Below are positions 53,799 to 63,187 of a stretch of DNA of 64,000 bases, one piece after another. Positions within the stretch are counted from its first letter, which is position 1; every line of letters begins with the position of its first letter. The notes below the pieces were generated by a model, which did not search any database, was not told where the DNA came from, and saw only the letters and a list, made by a program, of their open reading frames with translations. Origin of the DNA: Streptomyces sp. NBC_00154 (lineage in GTDB: Bacteria > Actinomycetota > Actinomycetes > Streptomycetales > Streptomycetaceae); the NCBI RefSeq assembly GCF_026342835.1, contig NZ_JAPEMI010000001.1:3106501-3170500 (forward strand), given 5' to 3'. The position numbers were made by a program, and so were the translations under genes.

Positions 53799-53861
53799 AT
53801 GACCGAGAGTCCGAGTCCGTCGAGTTCCCATCGGGGCGGCCCGGAGCAGGCGCCGGAGTAA
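53799..53861 (+). CDS. Possible 20-residue small ORF upstream of tRNA-Ser
   Basis: ATG at 53799 is preceded by GGGAGAGGAG at good spacing, and the frame runs 20 codons (Ser/Pro/Glu-rich, ending APE) to TAA at 53861. No known family. The SD is better than chance would suggest, but coding status is unproven. Confidence 0.25.
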   Translation: MTESPSPSSSHRGGPEQAPE

Positions 53862-53941
53862 CCATCACCTCACTCCGCCGAGCCGCTCGCAGCGGGAAGC
53901 CCGGGGCGGCCCTTCTGCGCGCATCGCGCGGCCGCCCTCCC

Positions 53942-54029
<88 letters not shown>

Positions 54030-54112
54030 CACAGTCACGTCAGCCCAGCCGGCACAGCCAACTCATCTGCGTATCCCGCGCGTCGGTGCAACTGTGCGAC
54101 CGGCGCAGATGT

Positions 54113-54910
54113 CTAGAGCAGCCGTTCCAGCACCACTGCGATGCCGTCGTCCTCGTTCGACGCGGTGATCTCGTGTGCCACGGCCTTCAGGTCGTCGTGC
54201 GCGTTGGCCATCGCCACACTGTGCTGCGCCCAGGCGAACATCGGGATGTCGTTCGGCATGTCACCGAAGGCGAGCGTGTCCGCCGCCTTCACGCCCAGTC
54301 GGCGCGCGGCCAGCGAGAGCCCGGTCGCCTTGCTCAACCCCAGCGGCAGGATCTCCACCACACCGGGTCCTGCCATGACCACGTCCACCAGGCTGCCGAC
54401 GGCTCCGCGCGCGGCCTTCGCCAGTGCGTCGTCGTCGAGTGCCGGATGCTGGATGTAGACCTTGTTCAGCGGCGCGGACCACATCTCGGTCGGGTCCTCC
54501 ACGAAGACGGCCGGAAGCGGCCCTTCCTGCACCTGGTAGCCGGGGCCGACCAGCACCTCGCCGTCGAGTCCGTCGCGGCTCGCCGCCAGCGCCAGCGGGC
54601 CGACCTCCGCCTCGATCTTGGACAGCGCGAGTCCGGCGAGCTGCCGGTCCAGCGTCAGCGAGGTCAGCAGCTTGTGTTCGCCCGCGTGGTACACCTGCGC
54701 GCCCTGACCGCAGACCGCGATGCCGTTGTAGCCCAGGTCGTCCAGGATGTGGCGGGTCCACGGAACGGCCCGACCGGTGACGATGATGTGCGCGGCACCG
54801 GCCGCCGTCACGGCGGCCAGTGCCTCGCGGGTGCGCTCGGAGACCGTGTCGTCGTTACGCAGCAGCGTGCCGTCGAGGTCGGTCGCGACGAGCTTGTAGG
54901 GGAAGGTCAC
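54113..54910 (-). CDS. Cof-type HAD phosphatase overlapping serS
   Basis: A 265-residue HAD hydrolase with DLDGTLL (motif 1), IIVTGRA (motif 2), LSKATG (motif 3 Lys) and [12 protein letters not shown] (motif 4), with a C2B cap. It is paralogous to the 41962-42828 gene. Its start overlaps the serS stop by ATGA, so the two are translationally coupled; the functional reason is unknown. Confidence 0.92.
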   Translation of the reverse strand: MTFPYKLVATDLDGTLLRNDDTVSERTREALAAVTAAGAAHIIVTGRAVPWTRHILDDLGYNGIAVCGQGAQVYHAGEHKLLTSLTLDRQLAGLALSKIEAEVGPLALAASRDGLDGEVLVGPGYQVQEGPLPAVFVEDPTEMWSAPLNKVYIQHPALDDDALAKAARGAVGSLVDVVMAGPGVVEILPLGLSKATGLSLAARRLGVKAADTLAFGDMPNDIPMFAWAQHSVAMANAHDDLKAVAHEITASNEDDGIAVVLERLL

Positions 54911-56184
54911 TTGGCGACCGGCTCCAGAACCTCACGCCCGCCCAGGTACGGACGGAGCACCTCGGGCACCCGCACCGAACCGTCGGCCAGCTGGTGGTTC
55001 TCCAGGATCGCCACAATGGTGCGCGGTACGGCGCAGAGCGTGCCGTTCAGGGTGGCGAGCGGCTGAACCTTCTTGCCCTCGCGCATCCGGACGGAGAGAC
55101 GACGCGCCTGGAAACCGTCGCAGTTCGACGCGGAAGTCAGCTCGCGGTACTTGCCCTGGGTCGGGATCCAGGCCTCGCAGTCGAACTTCCGGGAGGCCGA
55201 GGACCCCAGGTCGCCGGTGGCCACATCGATCACCTGGAACGGCAGCTCAAGTCCGGTGAGCCACTGCTTCTCCCAGTCGAGGAGACGCCGGTGCTCGGCC
55301 TCGGCGTCCGCCGGGTCGACGTACGAGAACATCTCGACCTTGTCGAACTGGTGGACCCGGAAGATGCCTCGGGTGTCCTTGCCGTACGTACCGGCCTCGC
55401 GGCGGAAGCACGGCGAAAAGCCGGCGTACCGCAGCGGAAGCTTGTCCGCGTCGATGATTTCGTCCATGTGGTACGCGGCGAGCGGGACCTCGGAGGTGCC
55501 GACCAGGTAGTAGTCGTCCTTCTCCAGGTGGTACACGTTCTCCGCGGCCTGGCCGAGGAAGCCGGTGCCCTCCATGGCGCGCGGGCGGACCAGCGCCGGC
55601 GTCAGCATCGGGATGAATCCGGCCTCGGTGGCCTGCGCGATCGCAGCGTTGACGAGGGCGAGCTCCAGCAGCGCGCCGACACCTGTCAGGTAGTAGAAGC
55701 GCGAGCCGGAGACCTTGGCGCCGCGCTCCACGTCGATGGCGCCGAGCGCCTCACCGAGCTCCAGGTGGTCCTTGGGCTCGAAGCCCTCGGCGCCGAAATC
55801 GCGGATGGTGCCGTGCGTCTCGAGAACGACGAAGTCCTCCTCGCCGCCGACCGGCACGTCCTCGTGGACGATGTTGCCGAGCTGCAGCAGCAGGCTCTTG
55901 GCCTCCGCGTCCGCCTCGTCCTGTTCCGCGTCGGCGGCCTTGACGTCGGCCTTCAGCTGCTCGGCCTTCTTGAGCAGCTCGGTGCGCTCCTCGGGCGAAG
56001 CCTTGGGGATGAGCTTGCCGAGCGCTTTCTGCTCGGAGCGGAGTTCGTCGAAGCGGACACCGGACGACCTGCGCCGCTCGTCGGCGGAGAGAAGAGCGTC
56101 GACGAGTGCGACGTCCTCTCCACGGGCGCGCTGGGAGGCGCGAACACGGTCGGGGTCCTCACGGAGCAGGCGAAGGTCAATCAC
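54907..56184 (-). CDS. serS: Seryl-tRNA synthetase
   Basis: A 425-residue class II synthetase. The N-terminal coiled-coil arm ([23 protein letters not shown] onward, about residues 40-100) reaches out to the long variable arm of tRNA-Ser. Motif 2 is in [15 protein letters not shown] and motif 3 in [18 protein letters not shown]. It attaches serine to tRNA-Ser (and selenocysteine tRNA). The start at 56184 is the family start ([14 protein letters not shown]). The promoter must lie in the long gap upstream. Confidence 0.97.
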   Translation of the reverse strand: MIDLRLLREDPDRVRASQRARGEDVALVDALLSADERRRSSGVRFDELRSEQKALGKLIPKASPEERTELLKKAEQLKADVKAADAEQDEADAEAKSLLLQLGNIVHEDVPVGGEEDFVVLETHGTIRDFGAEGFEPKDHLELGEALGAIDVERGAKVSGSRFYYLTGVGALLELALVNAAIAQATEAGFIPMLTPALVRPRAMEGTGFLGQAAENVYHLEKDDYYLVGTSEVPLAAYHMDEIIDADKLPLRYAGFSPCFRREAGTYGKDTRGIFRVHQFDKVEMFSYVDPADAEAEHRRLLDWEKQWLTGLELPFQVIDVATGDLGSSASRKFDCEAWIPTQGKYRELTSASNCDGFQARRLSVRMREGKKVQPLATLNGTLCAVPRTIVAILENHQLADGSVRVPEVLRPYLGGREVLEPVAK

Positions 56185-56825
56185 GCCTCCAGGCTACCGG
56201 TGTGCGCTTCCATAGCTCGAACCGATATTGCCGAGCGTGTCACTTTGCCCGAATTGCCGGAATTAGTAATGCTGGGGAACGCTCGATGGCCGCAGTTGAT
56301 CTTGACTGTCAAATAATGAGCCTCTATTCCCCTAAATGGGGTATTAAGGGGCTCCCATTCTTGACGCACCGACCTTGCGTGGAGCGGGAGTTGGAGGTCG
56401 CTTGTCCACAGGGGGTGGTGACCCTCCGAAGTTATCCACAGGCTGTGAAGAAGATCTGTGGACACAGGAAGAGATCATTCCGAAAGCCACATGAAGGCTC
56501 ATGGATTCCCCGTTCAAACTCGCTTCACACACTCATTCGGGTGGGAATTCCTCGTCCTAGAGAGTTGATCAATGGAATTGAGGTGACACGGGCCGACCTG
56601 CGGGTCTGTGGAGGGGTGTGGGGTGACTGGAGCGATTTGTCGACCATGTCGTATTGAGGTGTCGACTTGTCCCCAGGTCGAGAACCAACCCTGTGGATAA
56701 CTCTGCGGGTTGTGAAAATCGGCATATAGCACCGGTGATGGGCGCACGCCACCGCGGCACGAGGGCCGACACCCTCGATCCCGACTCTCGGCCCCGACCG
56801 TCAAGCGCGACTCTGGTCCCGACCG
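56185..56825. promoter_or_regulatory. 641-bp gene-free region with DnaA-box cluster upstream of serS
   Basis: This gap contains no gene I can support. It is relatively AT-rich at 56240-56400. DnaA-like boxes: TTGTCCACA (56402-56410), TTATCCACA (56432-56440), GTGTCCACA on the minus strand (56457-56465), the degenerate TTGTCCCCA (56667-56675) and TTATCCACA on the minus strand (56692-56700). Three strong ones fall within 64 bp. The serS promoter must be here as well. It resembles a secondary DnaA binding region rather than a gene remnant. Confidence 0.75.
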
Positions 56826-57761
56826 TCAGGCCCGACCGTCCTGATTCCGGGCCAGCCAGTCCGAGGCGTCCGTGAAGTCGGTGTCCGACGTCCCCGCACG
56901 CAGCGGCCGCACGTCCTCCGGCGCCACGCCGGCCCGCGGATACGAACCGAGGAACCGCACCTTCGGGCAGATCCGCTTCAGACCCATCAACGCCTCGCCG
57001 ACCCTGCGGTCCGCGATGTGCCCCTCGGCGTCCACCGCGAAGCAGTAGTTCCCGATGCCCGCACCCGTCGGCCGTGACTGGATCAGCATCAGGTTCACCC
57101 CGCGCACCATGAACTCCTGGAGGAGTTCGAGCAGCGCACCGGGGTGGTCGTCGCCCAGCCAGATGACCACCGACGTCTTGTCCGCACCGGTCGGCGCCGC
57201 CGGCCGGGCCGGGCGGCCCACCAGGACGAAGCGAGTCTGCGCGTTCTCCGCGTCGTGGATCTCCGTCACCAGCGGTTCGAGACCGTACGTCGCCGCAGCG
57301 AACTCACCGGCGAAGGCGGCGTCGTACCGCCCCTCCTGCACCAACCGCGCACCGTCCGCGTTGGACGCGGCCGACTCCCACAAGGCCTCCGGCAGATGGG
57401 CCGCCATCCAGTTGCGTACCTGCGGCTGCGCTGCCGGGTGGGCAGTGACCGTCTTGACGTCGGACAGCTTGGTGCCGGGCCGCACGAGCAGCGCAAAGGT
57501 GATGGAGAGCAGCACCTCGCGGTAGATCATCAGCGGTTCGCCGGTCGTCAGCTCGTCGAGGGTCGCGGTGATGCCGCCCTCGACGGAATTCTCGATCGGT
57601 ACGAGGGCTGCCGCGGCAGCCCCGCTCCGTACCGCGTCCAGAGCCGCCGGTACGGAGACCATCGGGACAAGTTCCCGAGTGGCTGCTTCCGGGAGCGTAC
57701 GGAGGGCGACCTCGGTGAAGGTGCCTTCGGGACCGAGATAGGCGTAGCGCGTGGCGGACAT
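56826..57761 (-). CDS. pheA: Prephenate dehydratase
   Basis: A 311-residue PheA. The N-terminal PDT domain has YLGPEGTFTEVA, ENSVEGGITATLDEL and the catalytic TRF in AQTRFVLVG. A C-terminal ACT domain (about residues 195-280, PGALLELLQEFMVRGVNLMLIQSRP) gives phenylalanine feedback inhibition. It makes phenylpyruvate from prephenate. ATG at 57761. Next gene on the strand is dtpA, 27 bp upstream. Confidence 0.96.
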   Translation of the reverse strand: MSATRYAYLGPEGTFTEVALRTLPEAATRELVPMVSVPAALDAVRSGAAAAALVPIENSVEGGITATLDELTTGEPLMIYREVLLSITFALLVRPGTKLSDVKTVTAHPAAQPQVRNWMAAHLPEALWESAASNADGARLVQEGRYDAAFAGEFAAATYGLEPLVTEIHDAENAQTRFVLVGRPARPAAPTGADKTSVVIWLGDDHPGALLELLQEFMVRGVNLMLIQSRPTGAGIGNYCFAVDAEGHIADRRVGEALMGLKRICPKVRFLGSYPRAGVAPEDVRPLRAGTSDTDFTDASDWLARNQDGRA

Positions 57762-57788
57762 ACCGTCACCCTAGTGCGCCGCGGTGGC

Positions 57789-59156
57789 TCACGACTCCAG
57801 CAGCCGCTGACCCACGTACTCCCCGTCCGCCGCGCCGCCCGGCACCGCGAAGAGGCCGCTCGCCTCGTGCCGGATGAACGGCGACAGCGCGTCTCCCCGG
57901 TCGAGCTTGCGCTGCACCGGCACGAACCCCTTCAGCGGATCAGCCTGCCAGCAGATGAACAGCAGCCCGGCATCCGGAGTGCCGTCCGCCGCGATGCCGT
58001 CGTGGTACGAGAAGGGGCGTCGCAGCATCGCCGCGCCGCTGTTCCTTTCGGGGGAGGAGATCCGGGCGTGTGCGTTGTCCGGGATCAGCAGCTTGCCGTC
58101 GGTCCCCGCCTTGTCGAGGTCCATCTCGGTGGTCTCGGTGCCACCGCTCAGCGGCGCACCGTCCGCCTTGCGCCGCCCTATGACCCGCTCCTGCCGGTCC
58201 AGCGGGAGCTTCTCCCAGTCGTCGAGCAGCATCCTGATCCGCCGCACGACTGCGTACGAGCCACCGGCCAGCCAGGCGTATTTCGCGTCGTCGCCCTCCC
58301 CCGTGTGCGACGGGACGAAGATGCGCCGGTCGAAGTCGCTCTCCGACGGCTTCGGGTTTCCGGTGCCGTCGATCTGGCCCATCAGATTGCGGGCTGTCAT
58401 CGGCTTGGCCGTGGCGCCGGGGGTTCGGTTGAAGCCGTTCATCTGCCAGCGCACCCCGGCGGTCGTGGCGGCCTCCTTCTGGATGGCGCGCAGTGCGTGG
58501 AAGGCGACAAGAGCGTCGTCGGCACCGATCTGCACCCAGAGATCTCCGCCCGAGCGCTTGGGGTCGAGCCGGTCGGAGGAGAACGGCGGCAGTGGGTCCA
58601 GCCCCGGCGGCCGATGGGCCGCCAGGCCCGTGCGTTCGAAGAAGGTGTGCCCGAAGCCGAAGGTGACCGTCAGCGAGGACGGTCCGGCGTCCAGCGCGAT
58701 CCCGGTGTCGTGTGTCGTGCCGTCCGCACTGCCGCCGGCGGTGGGTTCGCCGGCCATCAGCCGCTGGGCCACGGCGGACCATCGGCGCATCAGGGCGGTG
58801 GCTTCCTTCCGTCCCGCGCCGGGTGCCAGATCGAACGCGACGAGATGGCCGCGCGCCTGAAGCGGAGTGGTGATCCCCGGTTGATGTTTCCCGTGAAACA
58901 TTGCCCGGGCCGTGCCGATCGTCGCCAGCGCGGTCGGCTCGTCGGATCGGGTCGCGGCGTAGCCCGTCGCGCCACCCGCCGCGCCCAGCACCAGTCCGGC
59001 CGCACCGGCTGCGCCCACACTGCCGAGGAGCCGCCGCCGGGAGAGGTCCCCCGTGGCGGCCTCGGCTCCGGCATCCGTGCCGGGCTTGCTGCCCGCACCG
59101 TTCTTGCTGCTCGAGCCGCGCTTGCTGTTCGCGCTGCTCATGCTGGTTCCGCTCAT
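57789..59156 (-). CDS. dtpA: Tat-exported DyP-type haem peroxidase DtpA
   Basis: A 455-residue protein. The N-terminus carries a Tat signal: SRRRLLGSV at residues 39-47 followed by a hydrophobic stretch rich in Ala and Gly. The haem peroxidase part has the DyP GXXDG motif in MGQIDGTGNP and a proximal His in NAHARISSPE. In S. lividans the equivalent protein works with Sco and ECuC in copper delivery and development. It is the last gene of the copper operon, 8 bp after copCD, and carries the single-mismatch parS at 58886-58899. Predicted location: secreted or cell-wall face. Confidence 0.93.
   Translation of the reverse strand: MSGTSMSSANSKRGSSSKNGAGSKPGTDAGAEAATGDLSRRRLLGSVGAAGAAGLVLGAAGGATGYAATRSDEPTALATIGTARAMFHGKHQPGITTPLQARGHLVAFDLAPGAGRKEATALMRRWSAVAQRLMAGEPTAGGSADGTTHDTGIALDAGPSSLTVTFGFGHTFFERTGLAAHRPPGLDPLPPFSSDRLDPKRSGGDLWVQIGADDALVAFHALRAIQKEAATTAGVRWQMNGFNRTPGATAKPMTARNLMGQIDGTGNPKPSESDFDRRIFVPSHTGEGDDAKYAWLAGGSYAVVRRIRMLLDDWEKLPLDRQERVIGRRKADGAPLSGGTETTEMDLDKAGTDGKLLIPDNAHARISSPERNSGAAMLRRPFSYHDGIAADGTPDAGLLFICWQADPLKGFVPVQRKLDRGDALSPFIRHEASGLFAVPGGAADGEYVGQRLLES
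58886..58899. other. Degenerate parS-like site inside dtpA
   Basis: GTTTCCCGTGAAAC, one mismatch from the perfect palindrome, in coding sequence (minus strand reads M-F-H-G-K-H). Confidence 0.5.
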
Positions 59157-59164
59157 GATCCTGC

Positions 59165-61111
59165 TCAGCCGATCTTCACGTTCTTGGCGATGGTGGTCTG
59201 ATCGATGTCCGACGTACGCACGGTCACCGCGATCTTCCAGTTGCCCGCCATCGGGATCTGGACGCCGCTCGCCGTCCAGTGCCCCTCGGTGAGCCGGTCG
59301 GGGACGACGGGCAGCGGACCGATGTCCTTGGACGCGAGGGTGAAGGCGAGCTTCACCTCGGGGACGTCCATGGGCTGTCCGTCGGGGCCGTCGATCCAGA
59401 TGTGGAGCCCGTTGGCGCCGGTACGACCGGGGTCGATGTCCATCCGGACCGTCCCCTTGCCGTTCCGGCCGCCGGTGTCGAAAGGCAGGCTCACCGCGAG
59501 GGGGCCTGCGGTCGTGGGCGCGGATGCGACCGTCGAGGTGCGGGCCGCTTCCTCCTCGGTACGTCCGGGCTCGGTCGAGGTCAGCACGGTCGTCACCGCC
59601 AACAGCGCCACCGCGACCCCGACTTCCGCCAGTACCGAGCGGCGGAGCCCGGACCGATCGCGATCGGCGTCGCGGATCCGCTTCTTCGTGGCGGTCGCCA
59701 CGGCGGCCTTCTGCCGGGCGAGTTGGGTGGCCCGTGCGGGATCCTCGGGCACAGCCACCGGCTCGGTCTCCACAGCGGCCCCGGTATCGGCGTCAGCGGT
59801 GCCGGCGCCCGTGCCCTCCGCCTCCGTCGTGCCCGCACCGAGGCGAGCCGTCCACCGCCGCGAGATCCAGGCGACCCCGACCAGGACGGCGACGAGCCCC
59901 ACCTTCAGGAGCAGCAGCTGCCCGTACCGGGTACCGGTCAGCGCGGACCAGGAGCCGACCTGCCGCCAGGACTGGTAGAGCCCGGTCGCGGTGAGCACCA
60001 GCACACTGCCGAACGCGATACGGGAGAAGCGGCGTACGACCGTGACTTCGATGTCCGGCGTCCGGTACAGCGCGACCAGCAGCGCGGCGAGGCCGCCCAG
60101 CCATGCGGCGACGGCCAGCAGGTGCAGTACGTCGACCGGCATCGCGATGCCGGGCTGGATCCCGGTCGAGGCGTGTTCGGCCAGCGCCCATGTCCCGGCG
60201 ATCCCGGCGGCGATGACCGCGCCGCCGATGGCCAGCCCGAAGGTGAGGTCCTTCTTCTCCCGCCCGTCCTCGCGCTTCGCGTACGCCCCGAACAGCACGG
60301 CGATGAAGAGCGCGGCGGCGCCGAGCAGCAGCAGCCGGGAGACCAGCGCGGCCCCCGGCTTGGTGTCGAGCACGGTCTTCAGGCCGTCCAGGTCGAAGAT
60401 GTCCGCGAGCTTTCCGGAGCCGGTGTACGGGTTGCGCAGCAGCAGCATGGCCAGGGTGGCCGTGGTGAGCGTCATCCAGCCGCGCACGACGAGGCGCTGC
60501 AGCGGGCGGGCGCTCGCCCCGCGCTGCCAGCAGGCCAGTACGAAGGCCGCGCCACCGGCCAGCAGGATGAATCCGGCGTACGCGGCGTAGCGCGCGATGC
60601 CGTAGAGCGTGCCGACCAGGCCGCCTCCGGCCTGGTCCGTCGGCAGGGCGACGGTGGTCTTGGACGGGGCGCCGATGGAGAAGGTGAAGGCGCCGGAGAC
60701 CGGGTGGCTGTCCGCGGAGACGGCCTGCCAGGCCACGGTGTACGTGCCGTCGGGCAGCCCTGTGTGCAGCGGGACGCCGTACTTCACGGTGGAGCCGCTC
60801 TGCAGGTCCCGTGGTTCCGCACCGGTATCGGCGCGTTTGCCGCTGGGGTCCAGGACCCGGACGGAGTCGTCGCCCATGGCGACCTGTTCGGAGAAGGTGA
60901 GCGTGACCTCCTTGGGGGCGGTGGCGACCACCGCCCCGTCCTGCGGATCGCTCCCGGTGAGCGCGGCATGCGCGGACGCCGGTCCCGCGCCCCCCAGCAG
61001 CAGGCCGAACACCATGCCGACGAATGCGGCGAGGAGTGCGGCAGCGGCGAGTGGCCGGCGCATCGGGGACGCGGACGGGGTCGGCCCGAAGTGCGGGGCG
61101 GTGGCTGTCAT
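59165..61111 (-). CDS. copCD: CopC-CopD fusion, copper transport
   Basis: A 648-residue membrane protein. A signal peptide ends at ASA, so the mature chain starts with His, followed by a CopC beta-sandwich (AALTGSDPQDGAVV, and TVAWQAVSADSHPVSGAFTF with the second metal site). Eight or so membrane helices of CopD follow (about 180-420), then a soluble C-terminal extracytoplasmic beta domain of about 120 residues. It imports or positions Cu(II) at the membrane. It lies 14 bp downstream of ecuC. Confidence 0.92.
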   Translation of the reverse strand: MTATAPHFGPTPSASPMRRPLAAAALLAAFVGMVFGLLLGGAGPASAHAALTGSDPQDGAVVATAPKEVTLTFSEQVAMGDDSVRVLDPSGKRADTGAEPRDLQSGSTVKYGVPLHTGLPDGTYTVAWQAVSADSHPVSGAFTFSIGAPSKTTVALPTDQAGGGLVGTLYGIARYAAYAGFILLAGGAAFVLACWQRGASARPLQRLVVRGWMTLTTATLAMLLLRNPYTGSGKLADIFDLDGLKTVLDTKPGAALVSRLLLLGAAALFIAVLFGAYAKREDGREKKDLTFGLAIGGAVIAAGIAGTWALAEHASTGIQPGIAMPVDVLHLLAVAAWLGGLAALLVALYRTPDIEVTVVRRFSRIAFGSVLVLTATGLYQSWRQVGSWSALTGTRYGQLLLLKVGLVAVLVGVAWISRRWTARLGAGTTEAEGTGAGTADADTGAAVETEPVAVPEDPARATQLARQKAAVATATKKRIRDADRDRSGLRRSVLAEVGVAVALLAVTTVLTSTEPGRTEEEAARTSTVASAPTTAGPLAVSLPFDTGGRNGKGTVRMDIDPGRTGANGLHIWIDGPDGQPMDVPEVKLAFTLASKDIGPLPVVPDRLTEGHWTASGVQIPMAGNWKIAVTVRTSDIDQTTIAKNVKIG

Positions 61112-61125
61112 GGAGTGTCAGTCCC

Positions 61126-61575
61126 TCACTGCTTCTTCGGGTTGTGGGTGGTCTCCTTCACGGGAAGATCGACCTTGATGGGATCGGCCTTCTCGAAGTG
61201 CAGCTCGACGGACACCTTCTCGCCCTGCCTGGGCCGCTGCTTCAGTTTCATGAACATGATGTGGTTGCCGCCGCGCTCCAGGTCCAGCTCGCCGCCCGCG
61301 GGCACCTCGAAGGACGTCACCATGCGCATCGTCTGGTTCGTCGTCCGGTGGATCGTGACGTCGTCGGAGAGCGGGCTGGTGACCGAGGTGAGCCGGTCGG
61401 AGCTGTCGCCGCTGTTCTGTACGACGAGGAAGCCGGCCGCCATGTCGTTGACGGGTTGCGGCATGAACGCACCGGTCACCTTCAGTTCGGGCTTGCCGCC
61501 CGAGGACGAGCACCCCGCCAGCGTCAGCCCGGTGGTGAGGGCGACGACGCCGGCGAGGACGGTGCGGCAGTTCAC
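61126..61575 (-). CDS. ecuC: PCu(A)C-family copper chaperone lipoprotein ECuC
   Basis: A 149-residue lipoprotein (lipobox LTLAGC, Cys22). The PCuAC copper motif is clear: His in VTIHRTTN, Met in TMRMVTSF, then GNHIMFM giving H-x-M. It chaperones Cu(I), in S. lividans shown to hand copper to Sco. Its ATGA start overlaps the sco stop. Confidence 0.93.
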   Translation of the reverse strand: MNCRTVLAGVVALTTGLTLAGCSSSGGKPELKVTGAFMPQPVNDMAAGFLVVQNSGDSSDRLTSVTSPLSDDVTIHRTTNQTMRMVTSFEVPAGGELDLERGGNHIMFMKLKQRPRQGEKVSVELHFEKADPIKVDLPVKETTHNPKKQ

Positions 61576-62222
61576 GGGTTCTCCCCCTTGATGATCTTGG
61601 GGAGGTCCTTGGTGTAGTCGTCGGGCGTGGTGTCCTCGCTGTACAGCACATACCCCTTGTCGGTCTTCGGGGAGAACGCGATGACCTGCGACCCGTGCAT
61701 CGAGACGACCGTGCCGTCCTTCTCCTTCTTCGGAGGGTCTATGCCGATGCCGATCTGGCGTGCGCCCGCCTGGATGGTCGGGAAGTCGCCGGTGAGACCG
61801 ATGAAGGAGGCGTCCTGGGCCCGGAGCCAGCTGCCCAGCGAGGACGGGGTGTCCCGCTCGGGGTCGGTGGTGACGAAGACGACCTGGAGCTTCTCCTGGT
61901 CGGCCTTGGGCAGGGACTTCTTGGCGATGGCGATGTTGCTCATGATGAGCGGGCAGACGTCGGGGCAGTTGGTGTAACCGAAGTAGATGAGCGTCGGCTT
62001 GCCCTTGGTCTGCTCGCGCAGGTCGTACTTCTTGCCGTGGGTGTCGGTCAGGACGAGGTCGGGCTTGGTGAACGGCTGGTCGAGCACCGTCGCGGCCTTG
62101 GTCTTCGCCTGGGCGGAGACGTCCGCGAGGGGCTTGTTGGGGTCGTCGCTGCTGCCGCAGGCCGACAGGGTGAGCGCGGCCGCGGCGACGAACGCCGCGG
62201 CCAGCACTGTCTTCTTACGCAT
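61572..62222 (-). CDS. sco: Sco/SenC-type copper metallochaperone
   Basis: A 216-residue lipoprotein (LSACG). The thioredoxin-fold domain has YTNCPDVCPL, the CxxxC copper site, and His in SMHGSQVI. It delivers copper for CuA assembly of cytochrome oxidase and, in Streptomyces, is needed for development at low copper. ATG at 62222 chosen as the family start (MRKKTVLAAAF); the 46 bp above it separates it from the YcnI-like gene. Confidence 0.95.
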   Translation of the reverse strand: MRKKTVLAAAFVAAAALTLSACGSSDDPNKPLADVSAQAKTKAATVLDQPFTKPDLVLTDTHGKKYDLREQTKGKPTLIYFGYTNCPDVCPLIMSNIAIAKKSLPKADQEKLQVVFVTTDPERDTPSSLGSWLRAQDASFIGLTGDFPTIQAGARQIGIGIDPPKKEKDGTVVSMHGSQVIAFSPKTDKGYVLYSEDTTPDDYTKDLPKIIKGENP

Positions 62223-62268
62223 GGATTGCTGATTCCTGGTGGGTCGATGGTTCGGTGGGGCCGGAGGG

Positions 62269-63006
62269 TCAGGCGGTGCGCCGGCGGCCGGCCAGGACGC
62301 CGAAGGCGACCCCGGCGGCGCCGATGAGGATGCCGACGATGCCGAGGACCCGGGCCGTGGTGTCACTGGAGGACGACGACGCGGACGACGCCTCGGTGTG
62401 CTCGTCCTTCGCCCGGTCGGCGCCGGCCTTGTCGTCGGCGGCGCCGTGCTCGTCGGTGGTCGCGGCGGTCAGCTTGAGAACCGGCGCGGGGCTCTCGGGC
62501 TCCTCGGCGCCGTCCTTCTGCTCCTCGATCCAGCGGACGACTTCTTTGTTGTCGTACGTCTGGATGGCCTTGAACACCAGTTGCTCGGCATCCTCGGGGA
62601 GCTGACCGACGGAGAGCGGGAACTGCTGGAACTGGCCCGGGCGGATGCCGAGGTCGCTCTTGCCGCCCTCGGCGGACCAGGTGACCTTGGAGACCGCCTC
62701 GTTGATCTTGTTGCCGTGGACCTCGAGCGGCTTGGCGAGCTTGCTCTTGGTGACGACGATCTTCCAGCCGGGCACCGGCTGCGGCATCACGGAGGCGAGC
62801 GGGTGGTCGGTCGGGAAGTTGACCTCGAGCTTGGTCGTCGAGGCGTCGTCGCGCTCGTTGGGGACCTTGAAGTTGATCGTGGCATAGCCGCCCTTGGCGG
62901 CCTCGCCCTGCGGCTGCACGCTGACGTGCGCGGAGGCCGTACCGGCAAGGATCAGCACGGTGGACGCGGCGACGCCGCCGGCGAGGGCGATGCGGGAAAC
63001 GTTCAT
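62269..63006 (-). CDS. YcnI-like DUF1775 copper-binding membrane protein
   Basis: A 245-residue protein with a signal peptide (SRIALAGGVAASTVLILAGT, cleaved after ASA), so the mature protein starts HVSVQPQG with the His that binds Cu(II) in YcnI-type proteins. The beta-rich domain occupies about 30-165, followed by an acidic, Ser-rich linker and a C-terminal membrane helix (LGIVGILIGAAGVAFGVLAG). It probably feeds the copper operon. ATG at 63006. Confidence 0.9.
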   Translation of the reverse strand: MNVSRIALAGGVAASTVLILAGTASAHVSVQPQGEAAKGGYATINFKVPNERDDASTTKLEVNFPTDHPLASVMPQPVPGWKIVVTKSKLAKPLEVHGNKINEAVSKVTWSAEGGKSDLGIRPGQFQQFPLSVGQLPEDAEQLVFKAIQTYDNKEVVRWIEEQKDGAEEPESPAPVLKLTAATTDEHGAADDKAGADRAKDEHTEASSASSSSSDTTARVLGIVGILIGAAGVAFGVLAGRRRTA

Positions 63007-63187
63007 GGCAGGAATCACTCCACTGAAGCACGAAGGAAAGGTGGTCCGACACGCGGATGCGCGACGGCATCGCGACACCGCTTCCTCACGTGCGGCGTGC
63101 CTGCACCGAGCCGGGCGGCCACCGCATGGCGGGCGCCGAGCGGTGACTGCGGTCGAGTCGTGCGTGCAACGAGCGGAGGGTGTCGCG

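Noticed and set aside
59279..61591. A 770-residue plus-strand open frame opposite copCD and ecuC
   Set aside because: Shadow of the copper operon; composition is Arg/Gly/Asp-rich noise.
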